From the NCBI GenBank assembly GCA_003208835.1, contig QCVD01000001.1, positions 102,089 through 166,088 on the forward strand: a stretch of 64,000 nt of DNA, written 5' to 3'. Below the pieces are notes generated by a model, which worked only from the letters and a program-made list of their open reading frames with translations, was not told the DNA's origin and made no database searches. The position numbers and the translations under genes were made by a program. Source of the DNA: Synechococcus sp. AG-683-C23. GTDB taxonomy: Bacteria; Cyanobacteriota; Cyanobacteriia; PCC-6307; Cyanobiaceae. Positions 10,993 to 21,030 of the stretch are shown piece by piece (the stretch's first letter is position 1; every line of letters starts with the position of its first letter).

Positions 10993-11220
10993 ATGGCGAT
11001 TGGGATACGGCTAGAGCCAGAGCTCGAACAGCAGCTTGAACGCCTGGCTCAAAGCCTGGGCAAAACGCGCAGCGCTTGCGTAAGGGAGGCCATTGCCAAT
11101 TATCTATCCCGCGTTGATGGAGACGAGGAGGCAAAGCGCCAATCCAGCTTGATCGCAGCCAGCAGCAGCACTCAGCAGTGGAGCGAGCCACTCCCCGACT
11201 GGGACGACTGGACAGCATGA
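10993..11220 (+). CDS. Ribbon-helix-helix (CopG-like) antitoxin
   Basis: MAIGIRLEPELEQQLERLAQSLGKTRSACVREAIANYL: RHH fold signature; ATGA overlap with the toxin gene. Confidence 0.85.
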   Translation: MAIGIRLEPELEQQLERLAQSLGKTRSACVREAIANYLSRVDGDEEAKRQSSLIAASSSTQQWSEPLPDWDDWTA

Positions 11221-11561
11221 GTTCTCTCCAAATCCAAAGAGGTGAGGTCATCACGGTGGCCAGCCCTGGTGCGTACTCCGGCAAACCCAGACCAGCTGTT
11301 GTCGTACAGGCGCATCGTTGGCTAGAAGCTCATCCCAGCATCACGCTGTGTCCACTCACCAGCACCCTGATCGAGGCACCTTTGGTGCGAATCATTGTTG
11401 AGCCCAGCGCCATGAATGGACTACGCAAACGATCCCAGCTGATGGTCGACAAGCTCTTCACGGTTCCAATCGGCGACATCGGCAGCTCGATTGGCTGTCT
11501 TGAAACAACCGTGATGGCAGAACTTGATCTGGCGCTCAGAGACTGGCTTGCCCTCCATTAA
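11217..11561 (+). CDS. MazF/PemK-family mRNA interferase toxin
   Basis: QIQRGEVITVASPGAYSGKPRPAVVVQ...SITLCPLTSTL...LVRIIVEPS...GLRKRSQLMVDKLFTV. Confidence 0.88.
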   Translation: MSSLQIQRGEVITVASPGAYSGKPRPAVVVQAHRWLEAHPSITLCPLTSTLIEAPLVRIIVEPSAMNGLRKRSQLMVDKLFTVPIGDIGSSIGCLETTVMAELDLALRDWLALH

Positions 11562-11619
11562 GGGCGCTCGCACTGCATAAACGCGTCGCCTACACCTGCG
11601 GCACCAGCTCATCAGGCAG

Positions 11620-11736
11620 TTAGGCCAACCAACTCTGATCCAACTCAGCAATGGCCTCAAATTCCGGATCCTTATGCAGCAACGTTGCCTGGCTCAAAAG
11701 AGCCGTCGCGGCGATCCAGGCTTCGGCTAAGGAATC
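11620..11736 (-). pseudogene. C-terminal remnant of a PIN-domain (VapC-like) toxin
   Basis: In-frame SDSLAEAWIAATALLSQATLLHKDPEFEAI at the end of minus ORF 11620..12003; the N-terminal PIN half is missing. Confidence 0.6.
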
Positions 11737-11896
11737 AGACGAATGAAACGCGGGGAACGGAGCCACCACACCATCACCGGAAGCAACTGGATCAAACGGT
11801 GAACGATAAATCTCAATCCAATTCCCGGCCTGGTCACCGCCAGCAACCATATGAGAAAGAAAAGCCATAAATTCAAATAAATTTTGTAATTCAGGC

Positions 11897-13078
11897 TTGC
11901 CCAAAACCAGTTTCCTATGGGCAATCGCTTCAGGCGCAGCATTAACGCTCCAGCCAGCGATAGTGTTCGCCCAGCAACCATCAAAAGTAGAAAAAGAAAT
12001 CACTGAGCAAGTCCAACCCCTGCCACTCGAGCAGCGGGCAAACGTTACTTATGCCGCCTATATACTCGGCCCTGGTGATTCCATCCAAATTGATGTTTTA
12101 GATCTACCGGAATTAAGCGGTACCTTTTCAATCGGGCCAGATGGCACGATTTACCTTCCCCGGCTACGAGCGCTATATGTTGAAGGACTAACAATTGAAG
12201 AGTTACGCTTTTTTGTAACCGAACAATTACGTGGCTACGTCATTGAGCCTGAGCTCTACGTTAGGCCTATTGGATACCGGCCAATACGCGTTTACATCGG
12301 CGGAGAAGTAAAACGGCCTGGATATTACACGCTTAGCGGAGCACAATCAGAGAAAAGTAACGATCAAACAGGAAATATTTCTGCTGTTGAAAACAATTCA
12401 ATGGCTCTTCAAAACGTCAACAACTCATCATCCATAAGCGGGGGCTCATCTAGTTCAACACTCTTCCCCACGGTCTTCGATGCGATTCGCACAGCACAGG
12501 GCATTACTCCATACTCCGACCTCGCAACAGTAGAGGTCACACGCCTAAAGCCACTCAGCAGTGGCGGCGGAAGAATTCGAGCAAAACTAAATTTCTTGTC
12601 CTTGATTACTGAGGGAGATGAAAGTCAAAACATTCGATTATTTGACGGGGATGTGGTGAGTGTCAGCAAAAGCCCTGAGGTGCTTCGCGAGCAACTTCTT
12701 AAGGCAGGCCAAACTAATTTGACCCCACAGTTTTTGCAGGTCTACGTCAGCGGGCGCGTCGAGCAGCCTGGCGCCGTCACTTTGCCCCAAGGTTCAAGCC
12801 TCGTGCAAGCCATTGATCTTGCTGGTGGAACAAAAGTGCTTCACGGTAAAGTGGAATTTATACGCTTCACCCGCGAAGGGGAGATTGATCGTCGTATCTT
12901 TGGATTGAAAAGTGATGCCCCCGCCAGTGATTACCGCAATCCGGTATTAATGGCGGGTGATGTAATCCGACTGCGAGAAACCGCCTTAACCAAGTCGTTG
13001 GCTGTGATTGACGAGATCACAACCCCTGCGGTGGGCGTGTATTCAGTGTTCTCACTTTTCGATGGGTTTAGCAATTGA
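11897..13078 (+). CDS. Polysaccharide export outer-membrane protein (Wza-like)
   Basis: Signal peptide; AYILGPGDSIQIDVLDLPELSGTFSIGPDGTIYLPRL...VYIGGEVKRPGYYTL; SLBB-like repeats. Confidence 0.9.
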   Translation: MPKTSFLWAIASGAALTLQPAIVFAQQPSKVEKEITEQVQPLPLEQRANVTYAAYILGPGDSIQIDVLDLPELSGTFSIGPDGTIYLPRLRALYVEGLTIEELRFFVTEQLRGYVIEPELYVRPIGYRPIRVYIGGEVKRPGYYTLSGAQSEKSNDQTGNISAVENNSMALQNVNNSSSISGGSSSSTLFPTVFDAIRTAQGITPYSDLATVEVTRLKPLSSGGGRIRAKLNFLSLITEGDESQNIRLFDGDVVSVSKSPEVLREQLLKAGQTNLTPQFLQVYVSGRVEQPGAVTLPQGSSLVQAIDLAGGTKVLHGKVEFIRFTREGEIDRRIFGLKSDAPASDYRNPVLMAGDVIRLRETALTKSLAVIDEITTPAVGVYSVFSLFDGFSN

Positions 13079-14775
13079 TGACGAGCACAAATACTCCGGC
13101 CCAGGTCGCTCCTGTTCAACCCATCGCTGACGATGAAATCGACCTACGCCAACTCGTCGCAGCTTTAATTCGACAGAAAAAGTTGATCGCAGGGGTTGCC
13201 GGCACCGCTGTGCTCCTCAGTGGACTGTATGCATTCACCCGCGATCCCGTTTGGCAAGGTGAGAGCCAGATCGTGCTGGAGAATCAAGACTCTGGAGCTG
13301 GATTCGCTCAGCTGGCCGCATCGAATCCAATATTGGCCAATCTCGCTGGAGCGAGTGGCGGCGGTGGCAGCCAATTGGAAACGGAAGTGACGGTGCTGGA
13401 AAGCCCCTCTGTCTTGAAACCCACCTTCGACTTCGTGAAAGCCCGCAAGGCACAACAAGGAGAGGACACGAGCAAATGGAGCTTCACCGCTTGGCGCGAT
13501 GGCAATCTCGACATTGAGCTCGAGAAAGGTACCTCAGTGCTCAATATCACTTACCGCGATACAGATCCAGATCTAGTGCTGCCTGTAATCAAACGCATCA
13601 CCAGCGATTATCAACGCTATTCAGGCCGCGATCGTCAACGAGGCCTAACGCAAGGGGTTAGCTACTTAGAAAAACAAGTTTTAACCCTAAGGACGAAAGC
13701 TGACCTGTCGATGAGAAAAGCTCAGGCTTATGCGTTAACCCATGAATTGGGTTTACAAGATGGCATGCCAGCAGCCTCCACAGCAAACTCCGCTGGAACA
13801 TCAGTCGAGGCCAACAGGGGGCAAGTCCAACAGCGTGTCAACGCACTGGAACAGCAGCTCATTTCAGCTCGCCGTGCTCGCAATCGCACCGTGTTTCAAG
13901 CCCCGCAACTGGAGGCCAATTCAGAGCTCTTTAGCCAGCTGCAAACACTCGAGTCCAACCTGCAGCAGAAACAATCTCTGTTGAATCCCAACGATGATTC
14001 GATTCGCAGACTGCAACGCCAACGCCAAAACCTAATTGCATACATCAATCAGCAAACAATCGGCCTATTGGAGGGTGAACTAATCACCGCCCAATCCCAG
14101 CTGTCGTCTTTAAACCGACCCCGTGATGTGGTGCTCAAGCACCGTGAATTGGTACGCACGGCGTTACGGGATGAAAAGACACTGGCTGAGCTAGAGATTC
14201 AGTTGCAAACCCTGCAACTCGAACAAGCCAGACAGACCGAACCCTGGGAACTGATCTCCACGCCAACGCTTCTTGACACTCCTGTCGCCCCGCGCAAAAA
14301 GCGCATGGTGGCCCTCGGTTTACTGGCCGGATTAGTCCTTGGGAGTGGCGCCGCCCTCGTCATCGACCGACGCACAGGGTTGGTCTTTAGTGAAGATGAA
14401 CTGAAAACAGCCGTACCCGCTCCGTTGCTGGAACGGCTGTCACTTGATTCGAGCCTTGAATGGCCATCCACCTTGCAATTGATGGCACAAGGCCCCTTAA
14501 AAAATGCACAATCGATTGGATTAGTACCGGTTGGACAACCAGATTCGTTCGCTGTTCAACAGTTTCAAAACCAACTGAAGAAAGCATGTGTTGCACGGGA
14601 GATTGAAGCAAGCCAGGATCTTGTTAAAACAAGGGACTGCGACACTCAGCTGCTCTTGATTCAGCCAGGCTATGTATCTCGAAAGCAATTGGCGCAACTC
14701 AACCAAAGCTTGGCGCTACAAGGAACTCCAATTGCAGGGTGGGTGCTGCTTGACCCAACAATGGAGGCCGGGTGA
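13075..14775 (+). CDS. Wzz-type polysaccharide co-polymerase / chain-length determinant
   Basis: DDEIDLRQLVAALIRQKKLIAGVAGTAVLLSGLYAFTRDPVWQGESQIVLE...; long coiled coil; C-terminal TM; overlaps both neighbours by a few nt. Confidence 0.8.
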   Translation: MMTSTNTPAQVAPVQPIADDEIDLRQLVAALIRQKKLIAGVAGTAVLLSGLYAFTRDPVWQGESQIVLENQDSGAGFAQLAASNPILANLAGASGGGGSQLETEVTVLESPSVLKPTFDFVKARKAQQGEDTSKWSFTAWRDGNLDIELEKGTSVLNITYRDTDPDLVLPVIKRITSDYQRYSGRDRQRGLTQGVSYLEKQVLTLRTKADLSMRKAQAYALTHELGLQDGMPAASTANSAGTSVEANRGQVQQRVNALEQQLISARRARNRTVFQAPQLEANSELFSQLQTLESNLQQKQSLLNPNDDSIRRLQRQRQNLIAYINQQTIGLLEGELITAQSQLSSLNRPRDVVLKHRELVRTALRDEKTLAELEIQLQTLQLEQARQTEPWELISTPTLLDTPVAPRKKRMVALGLLAGLVLGSGAALVIDRRTGLVFSEDELKTAVPAPLLERLSLDSSLEWPSTLQLMAQGPLKNAQSIGLVPVGQPDSFAVQQFQNQLKKACVAREIEASQDLVKTRDCDTQLLLIQPGYVSRKQLAQLNQSLALQGTPIAGWVLLDPTMEAG

Positions 14776-16163
14776 AATCCTTTTTCGCTGGGTTAGCTTG
14801 TTGTGGCCTAGGACTATCTTTAAATGCACCAATTGGTGTAGCCGCTGAATGGGAGTCTGTTAATACCGACGCAGAATCTAAATCAACAACTAGCAATCAA
14901 GTTGACAAGGGTAGATCGACACAATGGTCTCCTGTTCAATCAAAGTCGGAAATATCGACCAAGACCAATCGACAAGTGGTTTGGACACCTGTCGAGCCAT
15001 TAAAAAAATCTGCGCCTTCGCAATCGACTTTGGCCGTCATAGACACTGGATCGAACGTAAAAGAGCCAATTCGCTGGAAACCTGTTGAGCCAGCGATCGC
15101 TCAAGAAATCGAAGAAGATATAGACAACGAACAACCCATTAAAGATGCTTCAGTGAAGAACGTGGCAATCAAGCCACCAGTGATGCCGAGCGGAGCCACA
15201 TTTGCTAACGACAAAGCGCTATGGCGAGATAATAATTGGCATCCGCAAATCAGCAGCCTTGTCCCTATTGGCTTCGGGCCAAAAGGAACAATGATTTCAA
15301 TGGGCCTATATGGGTGGGATTGTACGACTTCAGGCATCTGTACCCAACCTCAAGACTGGGAAGACTATCAGGATCAGTTAGAGCGATTTGGAGAAGCCCA
15401 CTATGAATTTTCAGTTGGGATAGGAGATTCAGAAAAACTTGTGGGAATAGCCCTTACAGGGCTATTTGAGGAAACATCACTACCTATTGGTTCTCGTAAT
15501 GAAACTGAGGATAAAAGTATATTCAGCAATTATTATATCGGAGCTCACTTGTCTAGAAATATTGGTCCCGACACTGGACTACGTGTTGGAGTAAAAAACT
15601 GGTTAGACGTTAAAGAATGTGGCCTAGCCTGCGGTTACCCAAAAAGTGCTTATGCAGTGATCAGCCAAAGATTCCGGTTAAATGACAACCAAAACGGATG
15701 GTTTCCCAACGCCTACCTAACAGCCGGTGTCGGCAATGGTGAATTCAGATCACTTGACGAGCAAGTTCGCGAATCTATTGCATCACAAAGAGACAATGGG
15801 TGCCAAACCTATGGATACATCCCAGACAAACCCTGCACTCCAAATACCTTAAGACGTGCCGTTTTAGATGCAGCTAATTATGGAGAATTAACCCCAATTG
15901 GCTCTGCTGCTTTAGAAGTTTATCCTGGCTTTAATGCCATTGGAGAGTGGACAGGCAGGAATTTAAATCTTGGATTTAGTGTCAAGCCTTTCGAAGAGGT
16001 CGGACTGGTATTCACATCCATGTGGAATCAACTATTAAAAAACTGTGACTACGGATGCGATGTAAGCGTTCCAGATTACAGCGGAAAAGCCCCCCTCCCA
16101 GAAAATATGATTACATATCGACCAGTATGGTCCTTCAAGCTTTCATTAGACGTTAAATTCTAA
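14772..16163 (+). CDS. Secreted/outer-membrane-like protein with N-terminal W-x-[PS]-V repeats
   Basis: Signal peptide (MKSFFAGLACCGLGLSLNAPIGVAAE), then EWESV, QWSPV, VWTPV, RWKPV, then a beta-rich domain. Confidence 0.6.
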   Translation: MKSFFAGLACCGLGLSLNAPIGVAAEWESVNTDAESKSTTSNQVDKGRSTQWSPVQSKSEISTKTNRQVVWTPVEPLKKSAPSQSTLAVIDTGSNVKEPIRWKPVEPAIAQEIEEDIDNEQPIKDASVKNVAIKPPVMPSGATFANDKALWRDNNWHPQISSLVPIGFGPKGTMISMGLYGWDCTTSGICTQPQDWEDYQDQLERFGEAHYEFSVGIGDSEKLVGIALTGLFEETSLPIGSRNETEDKSIFSNYYIGAHLSRNIGPDTGLRVGVKNWLDVKECGLACGYPKSAYAVISQRFRLNDNQNGWFPNAYLTAGVGNGEFRSLDEQVRESIASQRDNGCQTYGYIPDKPCTPNTLRRAVLDAANYGELTPIGSAALEVYPGFNAIGEWTGRNLNLGFSVKPFEEVGLVFTSMWNQLLKNCDYGCDVSVPDYSGKAPLPENMITYRPVWSFKLSLDVKF

Positions 16164-16705
16164 AGTGTAGTTCTCCACAGAACTAATTAGTATGTCACCT
16201 GACTATAAATGCATTACCCATAAATACTTTTTCCAACATCAAGCAAACTGAAATCCAGGTATGCGGCCAATAAAGCTACCTAGCACATATTGAATTCACC
16301 AATCCTAGATTCGAAGGTAATGTTCCACTCTTCGATATTTACTTAAATCCTCTTTCAACTTCATGACCATATCAAGTGCTCCGCTGGAGCCACTGATAAC
16401 GATGTATTTTCACTTCACAGCGAAATCAATAGAGGTACTGACAGAGACACGAGACTCGGCGAAGCAGCCCGATCAAAACCTGAGGCCAGCAATCAAAGGC
16501 AGCCTTCCCAGAGATGACTTACACAGAAACGTTCAGCCCAAGGTCGAAACCACATCACTTCCTATTAATTAAATTTATCAAACAAATGCTCAACCAAAGA
16601 AAGCTTCACAACTATGAATTACAATCCGATTAAACCAGGTCTTATGCAGCATCTATTGCTTGCACATCAGAGCCAACACTTTTAGCGACTCAGTGTCATA
16701 TCGAG

Positions 16706-17941
16706 ATGCGCATTCTCCAGCTAGTGCATGGTCACATCAAAACAAGCTTCGGTGGCAGTGAGCATGCCGCATTTGCTCTCCACCATGCCTACAAATGCAA
16801 TCAGAATGCCTGGATCCTGACCCCTGGCGTTGAAGATCCAGCTGACAAATCACCAGGTGATCTAAAGCTCCCAAGCAGAAGCCACCCCTTGAAGTTGGTT
16901 GGTAAAGATGCCGAGGAACGGGATCGGCAGCTTGCTTCTTTGCTTCAAGAAATACAACCGCAGGTCATTCACCTGCACCACTACTTGCATTTTGGGGTCG
17001 ATATCATCGCAGCCCTCAAAAGGCTGTGGCCTGAAGCCATCGTCGTACTGACTTTGCACGAATATCTGTTGCTCTGTGCTCATAACGGGCAGATGCTGAA
17101 ACGCGGAAGCAATCGGATTTGCAATAACCCAGAGCCAGAGGCATGCTCCAACTGTTTCGAAGGTCTGGATCTCAATCTGTTCGAGCAGCGCAACTTCGCA
17201 GCACAAACTGCTCTAAAAAGCTGCGATGGGCTGATCAGCCCGAGCCACTACCTGCTAACCGTGATGCAGCAGCAGTTCTGTCTCCCAGCAGAAACGCGGG
17301 TGATCGAGAACGGGCTGCCACTCGAGCTGCTTCAAAGATGCCGCCAAAGCAGAGATGAGACGAGCAACGCAACGCCTTCTCTCAATCGCTTCGCTTTCTT
17401 CGGCCGGGCCAGTGAACTCAAGGGGTTACTTGTAATGCTGCAGGCCTGTTATTTAATGTCGTTAAGCGATACGGGCTCATTTCAGCTGCAGATCTTCGGA
17501 GGAGGACTGGAGCTAGAACCAGCAGCTATCCAACACCGGATCCACTCCTTAATTGCCGCTTGCGGCGAACATATTGAACTTCATGGTCGCTACCAGCAGA
17601 TGCAAATTCCCCAATTGATGCAGCAGTGCGATTGGGTGATCGTTCCATCGATCTGGTGGGAGAACTCACCGGTGGTGATTCAAGAAGCGTTCGCATGCCA
17701 CAAACCGGTCATCGGCAGTAACCACGGCGGTATCGCCGAAAAAATTAATGGTCGAGGGGGCCTCGGATTCCAACCCAATGATGCTGCCAATCTGGCTAGT
17801 CGCATGGCAGAAGCGATCGGCAACGTGCAGCTGCACCGCTGCCTGCAAAAACAGATGGCACCGCCCTTTTCAATTGAGGCCTGCGCAGCACAACACCTAA
17901 AGTTCTACGAGGAATTGATGCAGAGTCATGCCTGCGGATGA
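16706..17941 (+). CDS. Glycosyltransferase family 1/4
   Basis: MRILQLVHGHIKTSFGGSEHAA...VIHLHHYLHFG...FFGRASELKGLLVML...VIVPSIWWENSPVVIQEAFACHKPVIGSNHGGIAE. Confidence 0.9.
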   Translation: MRILQLVHGHIKTSFGGSEHAAFALHHAYKCNQNAWILTPGVEDPADKSPGDLKLPSRSHPLKLVGKDAEERDRQLASLLQEIQPQVIHLHHYLHFGVDIIAALKRLWPEAIVVLTLHEYLLLCAHNGQMLKRGSNRICNNPEPEACSNCFEGLDLNLFEQRNFAAQTALKSCDGLISPSHYLLTVMQQQFCLPAETRVIENGLPLELLQRCRQSRDETSNATPSLNRFAFFGRASELKGLLVMLQACYLMSLSDTGSFQLQIFGGGLELEPAAIQHRIHSLIAACGEHIELHGRYQQMQIPQLMQQCDWVIVPSIWWENSPVVIQEAFACHKPVIGSNHGGIAEKINGRGGLGFQPNDAANLASRMAEAIGNVQLHRCLQKQMAPPFSIEACAAQHLKFYEELMQSHACG

Positions 17942-18128
17942 GAAGCCACCAGGTGACCTTGAAGTACTCAGAGATGAGCTGAATCACTTTATTCGCTTGT
18001 CACAAGTGCAGGCCAAACAGCTCTCCCGCTACCAAGAGCTGCAGCAACGAAGCCACCGGATGATCTTGAAGCTGAACGATCAATTAAAGGTATCCAGGTC
18101 AATGGGATCCATCAGCTTCCGCAAGTGA
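17928..18128 (+). CDS. Small coiled-coil protein
   Basis: MPADEKPPGDLEVLRDELNHFIRLSQVQAKQLSRYQELQQRSHRMILKLNDQL; overlaps the GT 3' end by 14 nt. Confidence 0.45.
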   Translation: MPADEKPPGDLEVLRDELNHFIRLSQVQAKQLSRYQELQQRSHRMILKLNDQLKVSRSMGSISFRK

Positions 18129-19048
18129 TCCAAGATCAGCGCATCCCTTGCCAGTGCCTGATCTACCTTGAGCACTCGATCGGCGCTGGCGCATTGCAAG
18201 CCGTGCTCGTACGCCACATCCTGTTGCGCTGACAACCAAGTGAGAGCTCCAGAATGCCCAGGGTGCTCCACCAAAAACCTCAAGGCTGATTGCACAGCGT
18301 TTTTATCTCGGCCGATGTCCTGCTGCAGCATCAGCTCCACCACCAAACCCTGCCAGCAGTGATCAGCGATATCAGAGCCTTCTAGCCGTTGCAACGCCTC
18401 GCGGTAACTGGGCAAATGTTGCCAAACCTGCTCACCCAGCTCCACCACCAGCTGCGCCCAGCGTCGCTGCAGATCCACTGGCAAAGCATCCAGCGACCAC
18501 TGGCCCCATTGCATCAACTCTTCGAGAACGGCCTTGGCCAATGCAGCTCCACCCACACCAATCTGTTGATGCGCAAAGTCAAAAAGCCGACCGTGGAGCT
18601 GAGTAGGTGGAATGGTCTCCAGCAGTGGGAGTCCGATGGGCTCCCACTGCTGAGCGTTGCAATGCTCTAGAAGATTGGACCGGAGAGCCTGCTGATGAGT
18701 TAGCAGGGCATCGGTCGCTCCCTGCAGCACCTCGCCTTGATCCAGATCGGCTAGAGACGACAACAAAAGTGTTGCTTCCCCAAAGCGATCCGAATCAATC
18801 AAGCCTCGGATCAGGTTGTCGAAGACAAGCAGATGCTCCACACCCTGATCGCGTAGCCACTCCAGCAACATCAAGCTGGTGGCTTGATCACTGGCACTAC
18901 GGCATTGGATTGCCTGTCGCAACACAGCAAAAAAGCATTCCTCTTCGTGCTCCCAGCTGCCCTCCAACTCCTGATAGCAGCCCAGCTCGTCGCCAAACCT
19001 CTCCAGGAGCTGAGGCAAGCGCTCACGCAAGGGCGGCCACTCAGCCAT
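18080..19048 (-). CDS. Hypothetical protein
   Basis: Likely start MAEWPPLRERLPQLL; overlaps the 3' end of the upstream RgpF-like ORF. Confidence 0.6.
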   Translation of the reverse strand: MAEWPPLRERLPQLLERFGDELGCYQELEGSWEHEEECFFAVLRQAIQCRSASDQATSLMLLEWLRDQGVEHLLVFDNLIRGLIDSDRFGEATLLLSSLADLDQGEVLQGATDALLTHQQALRSNLLEHCNAQQWEPIGLPLLETIPPTQLHGRLFDFAHQQIGVGGAALAKAVLEELMQWGQWSLDALPVDLQRRWAQLVVELGEQVWQHLPSYREALQRLEGSDIADHCWQGLVVELMLQQDIGRDKNAVQSALRFLVEHPGHSGALTWLSAQQDVAYEHGLQCASADRVLKVDQALARDALILDHLRKLMDPIDLDTFN

Positions 19049-20300
19049 CACCCCATTCCTCCAGCAGAGCCGTAAGCCCCTCGGCCGTAAAACAGTCATC
19101 AAGGCGGTGCAGGACCGGCGTCCCGTGTACTAAACGCCACTGAGGGTTCACCACCAAGCGACGCAATTGCAGCTGCAAACCAGCCAGGTCCCGCCAGAGA
19201 AGTGCTGAGGAGATCACCACCCAATCCATTCCTGCCGCCGCAATTAGCTGCAGCAGTTGCTGCGAGGGGCTCTGGCCGAAGTCGCAGATCAGAATTCCCA
19301 GCAGGCCATCCTCAAGCTCTTTCTTGAAAACACGGGTGAGCCTGGCTCGCAGGGCAATTTGCTGAAACGGCACCGACACCAGTGCCTTCAAATTCGGATG
19401 GGGATGGGCCTTAATCCAAGCGATTCGTTCCTCTAAAAGCGCAAGATCCGCATCACGCAACAGGATCGCCACGGTGATCGACTCCTGCCAGAGACGACGG
19501 TGAGCAGTCGACTCCCAAAGCTCTTCCCAAATTTGAGGTTGCTGTTCTGCCATCAGGCTGCAAGTGCGGCCCAGACCATCCTGATTAGCGGAAACGTCCT
19601 TCAGCGCCCGATGCTTCACCACCGGAGATCCAGCATCCAATGAACAGATTGGGTAGGCCGTGGAGTTGAGCATTGGCTCCCCATTGCGGGGATCCTCCAT
19701 CGGGCTGATCGGCAACCAGGCCCGCCACTGGATGCCCAGTTCACCCAACAAGCAAGAGAACCCCAATTCATAGGCCTGAATGACGTCATGACGACTGGCC
19801 TGGGGAATGACGGCCTCAAAAAATTGCACCAACCTGTGGTGCTGCATCACAGCTTGCTCCACCAGCAGGAAATAACTCTGCAAATGCGGCGTGTACAACT
19901 GACAGTCCGTCAAGCCCCACACCGGCCCCGGCTGCTGGACCATGGCGTCGAGGATCGGCTCGAGATCACGGAAAGGGCCCACCACGCTGTCGTTGCAGAG
20001 CAGCACGTGGGTCGCCCCATCAAGCAACTGCTGCTCTCGGGCGATGCGAAGCCCCAACTGATAGGAACCAAAGTCGTAGGCACGGTGGCGCTTACAAAGG
20101 CAAATTAACCCTGGGTACTGCTCAACGAGCTCCTCCAGACCATCGACCTGATCTTGATCAAACACCAGCACAAGCTGCGTGCTCAGCTGCCGCAGGGCGC
20201 GAATCCAGCGGATAGTAACGGCAGACAGCGTCCCGCCACGCGCATACCCCGCCATAACGGTCACCAAACGCTTGTGGGGCAACGCGTCAGTCACAATCAC
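19041..20300 (-). CDS. RgpF-like (rhamnan synthesis F family) protein
   Basis: VTVMAGYARGGTLSAVTIRWIRALRQLSTQLVLVFDQ...RAYDFGSYQLGLRIA...HVLLCNDSVVGPF...VWGLTDC; likely GTG start overlapping the upstream stop. Confidence 0.7.
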   Translation of the reverse strand: MIVTDALPHKRLVTVMAGYARGGTLSAVTIRWIRALRQLSTQLVLVFDQDQVDGLEELVEQYPGLICLCKRHRAYDFGSYQLGLRIAREQQLLDGATHVLLCNDSVVGPFRDLEPILDAMVQQPGPVWGLTDCQLYTPHLQSYFLLVEQAVMQHHRLVQFFEAVIPQASRHDVIQAYELGFSCLLGELGIQWRAWLPISPMEDPRNGEPMLNSTAYPICSLDAGSPVVKHRALKDVSANQDGLGRTCSLMAEQQPQIWEELWESTAHRRLWQESITVAILLRDADLALLEERIAWIKAHPHPNLKALVSVPFQQIALRARLTRVFKKELEDGLLGILICDFGQSPSQQLLQLIAAAGMDWVVISSALLWRDLAGLQLQLRRLVVNPQWRLVHGTPVLHRLDDCFTAEGLTALLEEWGDG

Positions 20301-20919
20301 TAGCCTCCCAGTCCTGCAACTGCCGCTCAAAAAGATCCAGCACCAGATGGTTCGTGAACAGACCGCGATCCCAAGGGGTTGCTGGAGGTTGTGGCCATTC
20401 CATGGCCACAACCTCCAGCACATCCTCGAGAGTATTTGGCTCGTCTTCATCCATCAGGGCAACGAGCAACATCTCCACCACCCGCTCCGTGTCATTGCGA
20501 TCTATGGCTTGAGCCACCTCCATGGCCAGTTGTTCGCCCGACTCGACTTTGCGCAGCTGATTGGCCAGGGCGTGCTTAGCGATCTCCCGCAGTTTTCGAT
20601 TCTCATGGTGGAGCAGCTCGTTCCAACGGGCTTCGGCGCGAGCGCGATCCCCGAGGAACAGCCAGATCCTGGCCTCCACATCTTCGAAAAACGACGTCCA
20701 CATCCCATGACACTTGCAGCAGGCGATCAGGGCTTCCGACACCCGCACGGCCCGAATTTTTTGCAGGCAGCGCAACTCCGCATAGATCTCCGGAACACCC
20801 GGACGGCACTGATCAGTGCCGATGCACTGCGGCAGCCAGGCCGCCCGCTCACAGATCAATAAAGCGTCCGCCCGCAGGGCCAGGGCGCGATCTTCAACGG
20901 TGGGGGCTGAGGATGCCAT
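20287..20919 (-). CDS. Hypothetical protein
   Basis: Likely start MASSAPTVEDRALALRADALLICERAAW. The upstream part of the 20287..21570 ORF is antisense to the T1SS ATPase. Confidence 0.55.
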   Translation of the reverse strand: MASSAPTVEDRALALRADALLICERAAWLPQCIGTDQCRPGVPEIYAELRCLQKIRAVRVSEALIACCKCHGMWTSFFEDVEARIWLFLGDRARAEARWNELLHHENRKLREIAKHALANQLRKVESGEQLAMEVAQAIDRNDTERVVEMLLVALMDEDEPNTLEDVLEVVAMEWPQPPATPWDRGLFTNHLVLDLFERQLQDWEASDCD

Positions 20920-21030
20920 AACGGCAATTCTGCTGCAGCACAACCATTGATTCAATGCCGAATCGTCGTCCGCTGAGTGGGGAACTGGGCTGATGAGTTC
21001 AAGCCGGTACGCTTGAACTCGCGGTAGATC

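Noticed and set aside
16363-16572. 69-aa ORF in the spacer before the glycosyltransferase at 16706
   Set aside because: Low-complexity composition, no recognisable motif or upstream signal.
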